From Maledivibacter sp. (GTDB lineage: Bacteria > Bacillota > Clostridia > Peptostreptococcales > Caminicellaceae): DNA of 64,000 nucleotides. The stretch lies in assembly GCA_025210375.1 (NCBI GenBank), contig JAOASB010000003.1, positions 30,427 to 94,426 of the forward strand. The letters are read 5' to 3'. The notes beneath the pieces were generated by a model. The model was not told the DNA's origin. It made no database searches and saw only the letters and a program-made list of their open reading frames with translations. Made by a program: the position numbers and the translations under genes. Shown here in pieces: positions 27,683 through 36,964 of this stretch (position 1 is the stretch's first letter; each line of letters starts with the position of its first letter).

Positions 27683-29275
27683 ATGAAAAAAACAATGTTT
27701 GCATTAATTGTTATAGCACTACTTATGTCTGGGTGTTCTGAGATCCAAAGTACCCATGCGGATAATACTTTGCCTGCCGATAATGAAACAAAAAATTTGA
27801 TTGATGAAAATAAGAGATTAGATAATGAAGGAAGTAATAGGGGAGATATCGAAGAAGACGTGAATGCCTCGGATTTGAAGGAAGATGAGGACCTCACGGA
27901 AATTGCCGAGGAAGAACATAAGACGGAAGAAGATACATTAGTGCCACAGGAAGAGGTAGAAGAAGAAAAGCAAAATGAATCAGAAGAAACCCAAGAACAA
28001 CCAATAGGAGATATAGATACTAAGGACACTGAGAATGTAGATATCCCCGGAGATAATGCAAATCAGGGGAACAAGCCAGAAGAAAAAGAACCCGATGAAG
28101 TAAATCAACAAGAGCCAGAGCAGGATCCTAATATTTTAAATACATTTGATACAGAATTGCCCACAAGCATAAATTTAGATATAAAGTATCACAAATATCA
28201 TACAAGCTATGATTATCTCCTTGTATTGAGATCCAATATAAATGTTAGAGAAAAGCCAACTACGAAATCTAAGGTAGTAAAAAAGGCCTTTATATATGAG
28301 AAGCTAAATTTAGCCCAGGAAGTAAAGGGGCAATATATGAAGACAAGTAATAGTGACAAATGGTATAAGGTTTTTTGGAAAAATAAAGATCAAATTCAAT
28401 ATGGATATGTATTTGGGACACTAGGTCAGCCAAGAAAATTCCAATTTGATAAAATGGAAGGGGCTATAAACACCTTGAAAAATGAGGTCGATAATAGTAG
28501 TACAGCATATATATCTAACTATAAAGATAGAAATGGCAGAGCCCCACTATATAATGGTGCCATAGATGATAAATATGGTGTAAAAAGATACCAAGCCGCT
28601 CCTGCTTATCTTGAGCCAAATACTGGTTCTGAATTTAGGTACATTTCCGATGGAACCTTAGTTACCATATTAGATAAAAACGAAAAATATTACAAGGTTA
28701 GAACCCTTAATTTTGAAGGTGAGTACTGGGTTCCTAAAAAATATGTAACCTCTTGGCATTCAATCAAAGAGCTGACAAAGGCCGTTGTAGTAGATAGAAA
28801 AAATCAGAATGAAGCTGTATTTGAATATAAAGAGGGCAAATGGAATCTCATATCCTATGTTTTTGCAACTACTGGCGCAAAGGCTAAGCATAAAGAAGAG
28901 ACATCCCTAGGTTATTATATGGCTATTCAAACAAGGGAAAGATTTATGTACCTTGATGATGAAACTAGAGAAGTATCGGGATACGCTCCCTATGCTACAA
29001 GATTTAATGGGGGAGCTTATATTCATGGAGTACCAGTACAATTTAAGATAGTAGAGGAAGAGATTGAGGCAGATACAACGGGTGATGCAGATAAAAATTT
29101 GGACACAGAAGCTAAGAAGAAAAAAAAGAGAATAGATCCGGGTTTAAAGGAGTACCTTTATACCATAGGCTCTACCCCACGTTCCCATAAATGTGTAAGA
29201 AATTATACCAGCCATGCTAAGTTTATATATGATTGGATAGATATAGGTAAAACAGCTGTTATAGTTATAGAATAA
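27683..29275 (+). CDS. SH3-domain lipoprotein with L,D-transpeptidase (YkuD) domain
   Basis: 530 residues, exported and lipid-anchored (lipobox LLMSGC, Cys at about 18). A very acidic, low-complexity linker (about 20-155) should span part of the wall. Two SH3-like domains follow (about 170-250, LVLRSNINVREKPTTKSKVV; and about 280-360, AAPAYLEPNTGSEFRYISDG). The C-terminal YkuD-type catalytic domain has GGAYIHGVPVQF and PRSHKCVRNYTSHAKFIYDW, where Ser-His-x-Cys-Val-Arg supplies the nucleophilic Cys. It probably cross-links peptidoglycan (3-3 links) or attaches wall polymers. It is followed by a similarly built lipoprotein, which suggests a shared cell-wall task. Confidence 0.85.
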   Translation: MKKTMFALIVIALLMSGCSEIQSTHADNTLPADNETKNLIDENKRLDNEGSNRGDIEEDVNASDLKEDEDLTEIAEEEHKTEEDTLVPQEEVEEEKQNESEETQEQPIGDIDTKDTENVDIPGDNANQGNKPEEKEPDEVNQQEPEQDPNILNTFDTELPTSINLDIKYHKYHTSYDYLLVLRSNINVREKPTTKSKVVKKAFIYEKLNLAQEVKGQYMKTSNSDKWYKVFWKNKDQIQYGYVFGTLGQPRKFQFDKMEGAINTLKNEVDNSSTAYISNYKDRNGRAPLYNGAIDDKYGVKRYQAAPAYLEPNTGSEFRYISDGTLVTILDKNEKYYKVRTLNFEGEYWVPKKYVTSWHSIKELTKAVVVDRKNQNEAVFEYKEGKWNLISYVFATTGAKAKHKEETSLGYYMAIQTRERFMYLDDETREVSGYAPYATRFNGGAYIHGVPVQFKIVEEEIEADTTGDADKNLDTEAKKKKKRIDPGLKEYLYTIGSTPRSHKCVRNYTSHAKFIYDWIDIGKTAVIVIE

Positions 29276-29423
29276 CACCTTTGACATAATCTAAAATTCT
29301 ATACAATAAATAGAAAAGAATTCTTATTAACTCATCGTGTAAAGTAAGGGGTAAACGTGTTATAATTTTATATATGTAGCAAAGATATAGGTATTTTTAT
29401 AGTATATAAGAAAGGGTGGCAGA

Positions 29424-30953
29424 ATGCAGAAAAGAATATCGATAGTGGTTTTGGCAGTGATTATTCTAGTTACTATTAGTATGGCAGGTTGTAGTAAGGA
29501 AGAAGTACCTACTTCACAAAAAGAAAATTCGAGCGGTGAAGAAGTAGAAGTAGTAGATAGCAATGAAAACGGTACGGGAGATGAAGAAGGCAAGGAAGAA
29601 GGACAGGAAACTCAAAATAACGAAGGGGAAAATAACCCTGGTAAAGAAGAACAGGAAGTTAAGGAAGAAAAGAATATTGTATATGTAAGTGCTAGTAAAC
29701 TAAACGTTAGAGCTGAAAGTGACCCAAAGGCAAAGATTATTGGATCTGTTATGAAGGGATCACCTGTAAAGATCTTGGACAAGCAAATGGGTGAAACGGG
29801 AGAAGTTACTTGGCTAAAGATTGAATTTAATGATGCTGAGAACAATAATGAAGGATGGATTTCTGCCCAGTATACTGTGGATGATAGGATGGAGCTTCTA
29901 GGGGAAGCCTATAAGGATTTGGATTTGACTCCTCAAGAAAAAATGGAATATCCAGAGAATCCCAGGGTAGAAGTTAAGGGAGTATATGTAACAATTTATT
30001 CTGCTTCGGGTAAAAAGTTAGATCAGCTCATAGAACTGGCAAAAACAACTAATATAAACACTTTTGTTATTGATGTTAAGGATGATAATGGGAATATGCT
30101 TTTTGCAACAAAGGCAGCGGAAAAGTTTTCTCCACATGCCAATGAAAATGCACCCATTAAGGATATAGAAGCATTTATGAAGAAGCTTAAGGATAACAAT
30201 ATATATACAATAGCTAGAATAGTTTCCTTTAAGGATCCTAAATATGCTAAAAGTAATCCAGATAGGGATATAGTATATAAAAGTAATGGTAAACCATATA
30301 CCAATAGGGATGGGATTATTTGGGTGTCAGCCCATGATAGGCAATTATGGGAATATAATATTGAAGTATCAAAGGAAGCGGCTCAGGCAGGCTTTAATGA
30401 GATACAATTTGATTACGTTAGATTTCCCGCTTCAAATGGCGGAAAGCTGGATAAGCATCTAGACTATAGAAATGAGCTAGGAGAGTCAAAGCCATTAACT
30501 ATTCAAAGGTATTTAAAATACGCTAGAGAGAATCTTTCTCCCCTTAATGTATATATTTCAGCCGATATTTATGGATTAGTCGGTTCAGTAGCTGATGATA
30601 TGGGGATTGGACAATATTGGGAAGCTGTGAGCAATATGGTTGATTACGTATCCCCAATGATGTATCCAAGTCATTATGGATCAGGGGTATACGGCTTGTC
30701 AGTACCCGATGCAAACCCATATAAAACTATAGACATTGGAGCAAGGGATGCTGTGCTTAGAAATAAAAACATTGAAACACCTGCAATAATCAGACCATGG
30801 ATACAGGACTTTACCGCTACTTGGGTAAAGGGACACATAAAATATGGACCAAAACAGATTAAGGCACAAATAAAGGCATTAGAAGATAATGGAGTCAAAG
30901 AATATTTATTGTGGAACCCTGGAAATAGATATTCAGCTGGCGGATTAAAATAA
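29424..30953 (+). CDS. SH3-domain lipoprotein with DUF4015 putative glycosidase domain
   Basis: 509 residues. The lipobox SMAGC anchors it outside the membrane. An acidic linker is followed by a bacterial SH3 domain (VYVSASKLNVRAESDPKAKI, about 88-150). The remainder is a TIM-barrel of the DUF4015/putative glycosyl hydrolase family: VKGVYVTIYSASG, NTFVIDVKDDNGN, IYTIARIVSFKDP, FNEIQFDYVRFP, SADIYGLVGSVADDMGIGQY and DYVSPMMYPSHYG. The acidic residues at strand ends (Asp in VIDVKDD, Asp in QFDYVRFP) are catalytic candidates. AAAGGGTGGCAG precedes the ATG. It may cleave or remodel a wall glycan. Its terminator has been split by a structured element. Confidence 0.83.
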   Translation: MQKRISIVVLAVIILVTISMAGCSKEEVPTSQKENSSGEEVEVVDSNENGTGDEEGKEEGQETQNNEGENNPGKEEQEVKEEKNIVYVSASKLNVRAESDPKAKIIGSVMKGSPVKILDKQMGETGEVTWLKIEFNDAENNNEGWISAQYTVDDRMELLGEAYKDLDLTPQEKMEYPENPRVEVKGVYVTIYSASGKKLDQLIELAKTTNINTFVIDVKDDNGNMLFATKAAEKFSPHANENAPIKDIEAFMKKLKDNNIYTIARIVSFKDPKYAKSNPDRDIVYKSNGKPYTNRDGIIWVSAHDRQLWEYNIEVSKEAAQAGFNEIQFDYVRFPASNGGKLDKHLDYRNELGESKPLTIQRYLKYARENLSPLNVYISADIYGLVGSVADDMGIGQYWEAVSNMVDYVSPMMYPSHYGSGVYGLSVPDANPYKTIDIGARDAVLRNKNIETPAIIRPWIQDFTATWVKGHIKYGPKQIKAQIKALEDNGVKEYLLWNPGNRYSAGGLK

Positions 30954-30971
30954 CCTGAGATTTTCTCAGGT
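30952..30971. repeat. Left 20-bp terminator-stem duplication flanking structured element copy 2
   Basis: AACCTGAGATTTTCTCAGGT is the stem-loop of the upstream gene's terminator and overlaps its stop codon. It is repeated exactly at 31125-31144, but only the right copy is followed by a T-tract. Confidence 0.8.
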
Positions 30972-31124
30972 CACAGGCCGCCTAAAAATCCGAATTTCTT
31001 TGTTGCTGCTGAAATCCAAAACCCTTACGTATGTCTATATACGCCGTGGCCTCTGGATTTCAGCAACCCTCGAACTTCAACTTTTTAGGCAGCCTGTCAT
31101 CTTGTAGACTTTGTCTACAATCTG
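30972..31124 (-). mobile_element. Hairpin-duplicating structured element, copy 2 (153 bp)
   Basis: Read on the minus strand it runs CAGATTG..GGCCTGTG, with the same architecture as copies 1 and 3: hairpin TTGTAGAC-AAA-GTCTACAA, outer stem, inner stem GCTGAAATCC/GGATTTCAGC, and a GTAT..ATAC-type centre. In the first hairpin one base pair is exchanged relative to the other copies (T-A becomes A-T), and the inner stem is fully paired here. This is good evidence that the structure matters. It sits between a stop codon and the T-tract of a terminator. Confidence 0.78.
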
Positions 31125-31126
31125 AA

Positions 31127-31151
31127 CCTGAGATTTTCTCAGGTTGTTTTT
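31127..31151 (+). terminator. Terminator of the DUF4015 lipoprotein gene, displaced by the element
   Basis: CCTGAGA/TCTCAGG hairpin followed by TTGTTTTT. Before insertion it would have followed the stop codon directly. Confidence 0.75.
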
Positions 31152-31188
31152 ATGAAAAAATATACAATCTTCAATATATATTTTTTTA

Positions 31189-31217
31189 TTGACATCAATA
31201 TTTTTATATGATAGCAT
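31189..31217 (+). promoter_or_regulatory. carA-carB-pyrE promoter
   Basis: TTGACA (31189-31194), 17 nt, TAGCAT (31212-31217), embedded in TATGATAGCAT. The pyrC promoter has the same arrangement (TATGATAGTAT). Confidence 0.6.
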
Positions 31218-31242
31218 AGGTAGAAGGAAAAAACTAAATATA

Positions 31243-31414
31243 CCTTTAAGTTTGGTCCCGTGAGGCCACCAAGGGCAAAGAAGCTGAAAATTTTTTAGCT
31301 ATCAATGTATAATTATACATATATTGTACTAATTATACATATATTGTACTAATTATACAACGATTAAACCTCACGGGTGGAAATTATTCATATGGAATAA
31401 ATTCTGCCTTTTTT
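31243..31414 (+). promoter_or_regulatory. PyrR-type attenuator in the carA leader
   Basis: A PyrR binding loop (CCTTTAAGTTTGGTCCCGTG then AGGCCACCAAGGG, 31243-31275) contains CCCGTGAGG, which is complementary to CCTCACGGG (31369-31377). That pairing would overlap the 5' arm of a terminator (GGTGGAAATTATTC with GAATAAATTCTGCC, then TTTTTT; 31376-31414). UMP-loaded PyrR should stabilise the loop and so favour termination. The middle holds a 20-bp tandem repeat. Confidence 0.75.
31311..31359. repeat. 20-bp tandem repeat in the carA leader
   Basis: AATTATACATATATTGTACT occurs twice in direct succession, plus 9 bp of a third unit. It lies between the PyrR loop and the antiterminator partner and may vary in copy number without disturbing either. 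Confidence 0.7.
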
Positions 31415-31519
31415 AGTATATTTAGAAAATTTATACATGCAGTTAATTATATATACAAAGCAATATCTTTTTAAGCAGTTCATTTTCATTGTGTTTTATT
31501 AAATCTAAGGAGGGTTTTG

Positions 31520-32575
31520 ATGAAAGGATATCTGTTATTTGAGGATGGAACAACATTTGAAGGAGAAACCTTTGGATACCAAAGGCAAACCCTAGGAGAA
31601 GTAGTATTTAATACAGGAATGACTGGGTATCAAGAGATACTGACAGATCCGTCCTATTATGGGCAGATTGTAGTTATGACATATCCATTGATAGGAAACT
31701 ATGGAGTCAATGCCCAGGATGCCGAATCCTTTAGTCCAAAGGTAAAGGGCTTTATAGTAAGGGAAATATATGAGGATTATTCAAATTGGCGGGGAACTGA
31801 AACCCTAAATGACTATCTTTCTAAAAATAAGATAGTGGGATTAAAAGCCGTTGATACCAGAGCTTTAACGAAATTTTTAAGGGATAAAGGAACTATGGCC
31901 GGTAAAATAGTAATCGGTGAAAAGGAAAATAATATAGATAACAAGGATTTAGAGGAGTTTAATAACCACAGGGCTGTGGATAGGGTAACTACAGAGTACA
32001 CCTATAGCTTAAAGCCAACACTTCCTAAGGTGGCTGTCTTAGATTTTGGTATAAAGAAAAACATACTAGACTCTCTTATAAAAAGAAACATTGAATTAAC
32101 CGTTTATCCTGCTAGTACTTCTCCCGAGACAATTCTTGAAAACAATCCCGATGGAATATTTTTATCAAATGGCCCTGGAGATCCAGCGGAGCTTACGGAA
32201 ATAATAGAGAATATAAAGAAATTAATAGGCAAAAAGCCTATCTTTGGTATTTGCCTAGGGCATCAACTAATATCCCTAGCCCTTGGTGGGAAAACCACAA
32301 GACTCAAATATGGTCATAGGGGAACTAACCACCCGGTCAAGGATTTATTAAAGGATAGAGTGTATATAACCTCACAGAATCATGGCTATGTAGTGGAGGA
32401 AGATAGTTTAAATAAAGAAGAAATGGAGATAACCCATATAAACCTAAACGATGGCAGTATAGAGGGAATAAGACATAGAAAACTACCCTTGTTTAGTGTA
32501 CAGTTCCATCCTGAAGCATCACCGGGGCCCCAGGATACGGCCTATCTTTTTGAAGAATTCTTAAAAATGTTATAA
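31520..32575 (+). CDS. carA: Carbamoyl-phosphate synthase small (glutaminase) subunit
   Basis: 351 residues; hydrolyses glutamine and channels ammonia to CarB. The N-terminal CPSase domain ([37 protein letters not shown]) precedes a class I glutamine amidotransferase with nucleophile Cys in FGICLGHQL and His/Glu in [13 protein letters not shown] 31520 is used, preceded by AAGGAGGG; a TTG three bases upstream is in frame but too close. It is the first gene of carA-carB-pyrE, controlled by the PyrR attenuator. No arginine genes are nearby, so this copy serves pyrimidines. Confidence 0.97.
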   Translation: MKGYLLFEDGTTFEGETFGYQRQTLGEVVFNTGMTGYQEILTDPSYYGQIVVMTYPLIGNYGVNAQDAESFSPKVKGFIVREIYEDYSNWRGTETLNDYLSKNKIVGLKAVDTRALTKFLRDKGTMAGKIVIGEKENNIDNKDLEEFNNHRAVDRVTTEYTYSLKPTLPKVAVLDFGIKKNILDSLIKRNIELTVYPASTSPETILENNPDGIFLSNGPGDPAELTEIIENIKKLIGKKPIFGICLGHQLISLALGGKTTRLKYGHRGTNHPVKDLLKDRVYITSQNHGYVVEEDSLNKEEMEITHINLNDGSIEGIRHRKLPLFSVQFHPEASPGPQDTAYLFEEFLKML

Positions 32576-32592
32576 AGGGGAGGAGATTATCT

Positions 32593-35500
32593 ATGCCTAT
32601 AATGGAGAATATAAAGAAGGTTTTAGTAATTGGATCAGGTCCAATAATAATAGGGCAGGCTGCAGAATTTGATTATTCAGGAACACAGGCCTGTAAAGTG
32701 TTGAAAGAAGAGGGTATAAAGGTTGTACTTATAAACAGCAATCCGGCTACAATAATGACGGACAAGGAAATAGCCGATGCCGTATATATAGAGCCCTTGA
32801 CAGTAGAAGTTATTGAAAAGATCATAATCAAGGAAAAACCCGATAGCATAGTGGCTGGTATGGGAGGTCAGATCGCTTTAAATCTAGCGGTAGAGCTTTA
32901 TAAAAAAGGTATAGTACAAAAATATGGGCTAAAGCTTCTGGGTACCGACGTAGAATCAATAGATGAAGCTGAGGATAGAGAAAAATTTAAGAACCTTATG
33001 GAGCGCATAGGAGAGCCTGTTATAGAGAGTGAAATAGTAAATAACATGGATGAAGCAATAGAATACAGCAAGGTAATAGGGTTTCCATTAGTGGTTAGAC
33101 CTGCCTTTACTTTAGGAGGAAGTGGCGGTGGAATAGCAAACAATCTGGATGAGCTAAAGGAAATAGCTTCTAAGGGACTAAAGTATAGTATGGTAAATCA
33201 GGTTCTACTGGAAAGAAGTGTTAAGGGCTGGAAGGAAATAGAGTACGAAATGATGAGGGACAATAAGGGAAATGCCATAACAGTATGTAATATGGAAAAC
33301 ATCGATCCCGTAGGGGTTCATACAGGGGACAGTATAGTTGTAGCTCCTTCCCAAACCCTAAGTGATAAGGAATACCAAATGCTTAGAAATGCATCCATTA
33401 AGATAATAGATGCTTTGAATATAAAGGGTGGATGTAATGTCCAATTTGCCTTAGATCCAAATAGTTTTGAATACCATGTAATAGAAGTAAATCCAAGGGT
33501 TAGTCGTTCCTCTGCGTTGGCTTCAAAGGCTACGGGATATCCTATAGCTAAGGTTGCTGCCAAAATAGCCATGGGATATAACTTGGATGAGATAAAAAAT
33601 GACGTTACCGATAGGACATTTGCATGCTTTGAGCCTACATTAGACTATTGTGTAGTTAAAATACCTAAATGGCCCTTCGATAAATTCAAGACAGGAAATA
33701 GAGCTTTAGGTACAAAAATGATGGCAACAGGAGAAGTTATGGCCATATCAAATAGCTTTGAAGGGGCTTTGCTTAAGGGTGTAAGATCCTTAGAAATTGG
33801 GCAATATAGTCTATATAATCAAGATTTACATGGGCTATCAATGGAAGAGCTTAAAGGTAAAATCCAAATGGGTGACGATGAAAGATTATTCTATATATCT
33901 GAAATGTTCAGACGAGGACTTAAGATAGTAGACATCTCATTACTAACTGGTATTGATAAGTTTTATCTACACAAGATAAAAAATATAGTAGATTTAGAGG
34001 AATCCATAAGAAATAAGGATTTAAATAATATTGATGAGGAAAAGATGCTGTTACTTAAGAAAAAAGGCTTCTCCGATAAGGGAATAGGAAATTTAACAGG
34101 TTCTAACGGCATGGAAGTCTATAATCTAAGAAAAAAATATAATATAGAAGCTGTGTATAAGATGGTTGATACCTGCGGTGGAGAATTTGATGCGGCTTCA
34201 CCCTATTATTATTCTACCTATGATACCGTTGATGAGGTAGAGATTTCAACAAAGGATAAGGTTATGGTAATAGGTTCTGGGCCAATAAGAATTGGTCAAG
34301 GAATAGAGTTCGATTATTGCTCGGTACACGGGGTACTAGCCCTTAAGGAGGAAGGTATAGAATCCATTATTGTCAACAATAACCCTGAAACAGTAAGTAC
34401 GGATTTTGATACGTCAGATAAGCTATATTTTGAACCCATTACAGAGGAGGATGTACTCAATATCATAGAAAAGGAAAAGCCTATGGGTGTTATACTCCAA
34501 TATGGAGGACAGACCTCCATAAAGCTTGCAAACTTTTTGGATGAAATGGGTATAAATATCCTAGGCTCCTCAGCGGAGAGTATTGATAAGTCAGAGGATA
34601 GAGAAAAATTTGAGAAGCTCCTTGATAAGCTAGATATAAAAAGACCTAAGGGTAAGGGTGTAATGACCTTAGAGGCAGGTCTTAAGGTCTCAGAAGCATT
34701 AGGATATCCAGTATTGGTTAGACCAAGTTATGTTCTAGGCGGTATGGGAATGGAAATTGCCTACAACGAAGAGGAACTTGAAAAATACCTAAGGGATACC
34801 TTCAAAAGAGATAGTAAAAATCCAGTGCTTATAGATAAATACATGATGGGACTTGAAATAGAGGTTGATGCAATCTGCGATGGGGAAGACATACTTATAC
34901 CAGGTATCATGGAACACCTTGAAAGAGCAGGAGTTCATTCGGGAGACAGTATATCAATTTATCCAGCAGAAAATATATGTAAAAAGATTGAGAATAATAT
35001 AATAGAATATACTTATAATCTGGCAAGGGCTTTAGAGGTCAAGGGGCTAATTAATATACAATACGTTCTATATGAAGGACAATTATATGTTATAGAAGTT
35101 AATCCTAGGGCGTCTAGAACTGTACCATATATAAGTAAAGTAACGGGAATACCAATGATAAGTCTAGCAACTAAGGTAATGCTAGGAAAGAAGTTAAAGG
35201 ATTTAGGATTTGGAACAGGGCTAAATAAGGCTAAGAAGATAAAGGCGGTTAAGGTACCTGTATTCTCCATGGAAAAGCTACCTGACACCGAAATTGCCCT
35301 TGGGCCAGAGATGAAATCGACGGGTGAAGTCTTAGGTGTAGGTGATGATTTAGACATGGCATTATATAAGGGCTTAATCGGGGCAAATATCAATATACCT
35401 AGGGGTGGAAAGATAATTATGAGTATTTCTGATAATTATAAAGCTGAATTTCTACCCATAGCTAAGGATTTAAAGGACTTAGGCTTTCAGTTCTTTGCAA

Positions 35501-35799
35501 CCCATGGGACGGCAAGCTTTCTAAAGGAAAATGAAATTGAATCAAACATGGTTGCAAAGATTGGAGAAGATAAGCACAGTCTTTTAGACCTAATCGATAA
35601 TGGAGAAATAGATTTGGTAGTAAATATACCAACCAAGGGACGTAATTCTAGAACCGATGGCTTTAAAATAAGAAGAAGGGCAGTAGAAAAGAAGGTATGC
35701 TGTTTAACGTCCTTAGATACACTAGCTGCAATAATTGGTATAATAAAGAAGGACATCAAAGTAGAAGATATAGAAGTTATTAATATATGTGATATATAA
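32593..35799 (+). CDS. carB: Carbamoyl-phosphate synthase large subunit
   Basis: 1,068 residues, full length. Two homologous ATP-grasp halves (first: [36 protein letters not shown]; second: [36 protein letters not shown]) carry out carboxy-phosphate and carbamate phosphorylation. The oligomerisation domain lies between them, and an allosteric MGS-like domain forms the end ([20 protein letters not shown]). It begins 17 nt after carA with AGGGGAGGAG and is co-transcribed with it. No defects seen. Confidence 0.98.
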   Translation: MPIMENIKKVLVIGSGPIIIGQAAEFDYSGTQACKVLKEEGIKVVLINSNPATIMTDKEIADAVYIEPLTVEVIEKIIIKEKPDSIVAGMGGQIALNLAVELYKKGIVQKYGLKLLGTDVESIDEAEDREKFKNLMERIGEPVIESEIVNNMDEAIEYSKVIGFPLVVRPAFTLGGSGGGIANNLDELKEIASKGLKYSMVNQVLLERSVKGWKEIEYEMMRDNKGNAITVCNMENIDPVGVHTGDSIVVAPSQTLSDKEYQMLRNASIKIIDALNIKGGCNVQFALDPNSFEYHVIEVNPRVSRSSALASKATGYPIAKVAAKIAMGYNLDEIKNDVTDRTFACFEPTLDYCVVKIPKWPFDKFKTGNRALGTKMMATGEVMAISNSFEGALLKGVRSLEIGQYSLYNQDLHGLSMEELKGKIQMGDDERLFYISEMFRRGLKIVDISLLTGIDKFYLHKIKNIVDLEESIRNKDLNNIDEEKMLLLKKKGFSDKGIGNLTGSNGMEVYNLRKKYNIEAVYKMVDTCGGEFDAASPYYYSTYDTVDEVEISTKDKVMVIGSGPIRIGQGIEFDYCSVHGVLALKEEGIESIIVNNNPETVSTDFDTSDKLYFEPITEEDVLNIIEKEKPMGVILQYGGQTSIKLANFLDEMGINILGSSAESIDKSEDREKFEKLLDKLDIKRPKGKGVMTLEAGLKVSEALGYPVLVRPSYVLGGMGMEIAYNEEELEKYLRDTFKRDSKNPVLIDKYMMGLEIEVDAICDGEDILIPGIMEHLERAGVHSGDSISIYPAENICKKIENNIIEYTYNLARALEVKGLINIQYVLYEGQLYVIEVNPRASRTVPYISKVTGIPMISLATKVMLGKKLKDLGFGTGLNKAKKIKAVKVPVFSMEKLPDTEIALGPEMKSTGEVLGVGDDLDMALYKGLIGANINIPRGGKIIMSISDNYKAEFLPIAKDLKDLGFQFFATHGTASFLKENEIESNMVAKIGEDKHSLLDLIDNGEIDLVVNIPTKGRNSRTDGFKIRRRAVEKKVCCLTSLDTLAAIIGIIKKDIKVEDIEVINICDI

Positions 35800-35911
35800 G
35801 GAAAGACGTTGTAGGTTGAATGTTGAATGTTGTTAGGTTAGAACTTTGAAGCTGAAAAACTAAAATTAGAAAAGTTAGTAGTATAATAATAAATTTGTTA
35901 GGGGGATGGAT

Positions 35912-36544
35912 ATGGAAAGGTCAAAGGAAATTGCAAAAAAATTACTTGAAATCAAGGCAGTTACTATTAAGGATACTTCAAATCTATTTACATGGGCATC
36001 GGGTATAAAGTCACCGATATATTGTGACAATAGAATTACCATGAGCTATCCAGAGGTTAGGGATGCTGTGGCTAAGGAGTTTAAGCAAATAATTAAAAGT
36101 CAGTTTCCAGAGGCGGGTATTATAGCAGGGACTGCAACTGCTGGTATTCCCCATGCAGCATGGGTTTCTCAGAAGATGAATTTGCCTATGGTATATGTTA
36201 GAAGCTCCGCTAAGGGACATGGAAAGCAAAATCAAATCGAGGGCAGATTATTTGAAGGGAAAAAGGTAGTCCTTATTGAAGACCTTCTATCAACTGGTGG
36301 AAGCTCCATGAAGGCGGTAAAGGCTCTCAGAGAAGCCGGTGCCGATGTTATTGGAGTAGTAGCGATATTTAGCTATAACTTTAAAAAAGTAGAGGATTTA
36401 TTTAAAGAGGAAAATGTAGAGTATAGAACCATAACAAACTATGATGTGCTTTTACCCTTGGCAGCTGAAATGGGATATGTAAAGCAGGATGAATTGGAAT
36501 TATTAAAACAATGGAGTAAGGAGCCCTATATATTTACTAAGTAA
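35912..36544 (+). CDS. pyrE: Orotate phosphoribosyltransferase
   Basis: 210 residues; joins orotate and PRPP to give OMP. The PRPP-binding motif is VVLIEDLLSTGGSSMKAV, and RSSAKGHGKQNQIEG is the flexible catalytic loop. ATG 35912 is chosen because TTAGGGGG is 6 nt upstream; ATG 35906 abuts it. It follows carB by about 110 nt with no terminator in between and probably belongs to the same transcript. It is followed by a family B repeat inverted relative to the copies at 21157 and 42943. Confidence 0.96.
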   Translation: MERSKEIAKKLLEIKAVTIKDTSNLFTWASGIKSPIYCDNRITMSYPEVRDAVAKEFKQIIKSQFPEAGIIAGTATAGIPHAAWVSQKMNLPMVYVRSSAKGHGKQNQIEGRLFEGKKVVLIEDLLSTGGSSMKAVKALREAGADVIGVVAIFSYNFKKVEDLFKEENVEYRTITNYDVLLPLAAEMGYVKQDELELLKQWSKEPYIFTK

Positions 36545-36557
36545 GGGTTGCATAATG

Positions 36558-36715
36558 AGGAAATTGCATAACTCTTACTTGGCTAGGTTGCATATGCGAA
36601 TATCATCCTTAATTTAATTACTTAAGATATAAGCATATTTGATGGTATAGCTTTGAGGATTTTAAAACTACATGTAGTAGATGGTTTTTATAGAAAGTAA
36701 TTATGCAATTTGCTC
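36558..36715 (-). repeat. MITE family B, full-length copy (158 bp)
   Basis: Begins AGGAAATTGCATAACTCTTA and ends AGTAATTATGCAATTTGCTC, the reverse orientation of the 21157 copy. Flanks TAATG (left) and TAATT (right) form a one-mismatch 5-bp duplication. The left end is preceded by another GTTGCATAAT fragment. Confidence 0.75.
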
Positions 36716-36796
36716 TAATTATAAATTTTCCCGTAAAAAAAATCTTTTATGCTAACTAATGGTTGGAAATAAAAATTTAATTTAGTATAATAAAGG

Positions 36797-36826
36797 GCAA
36801 GAATAATTTTACTATTCTTGCTTTTT
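36797..36826 (+). terminator. Terminator-like hairpin of a short orphan transcript
   Basis: GCAAGAATA pairs with TATTCTTGC, followed by TTTTTATAA. TATAATAAA lies just upstream (36786-36794), so an extremely short transcript or a downstream terminator of the car-pyrE unit are both possible. Confidence 0.55.
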
Positions 36827-36964
36827 ATAATATTTGAGCATTTTATTAGCTTTACTGCTTTTTCCTAAAGCAGTTTTTGCAATATTTTAAGCATTTTCAG
36901 CAATGCATATTGTTAAAAATTAAAATATAATAATAAATAGAATTAAAACCTTAGGAGGATAATC

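Noticed and set aside
31311..31359. Short direct repeats as a possible CRISPR remnant
   Set aside because: The units are directly adjacent without spacers, and no cas gene is present. It is a simple tandem repeat inside the carA leader.
36827..36964. Lysine riboswitch before the aspartokinase gene
   Set aside because: The leader is short and AT-rich, and I see none of the conserved lysine riboswitch core or a terminator near the start codon.
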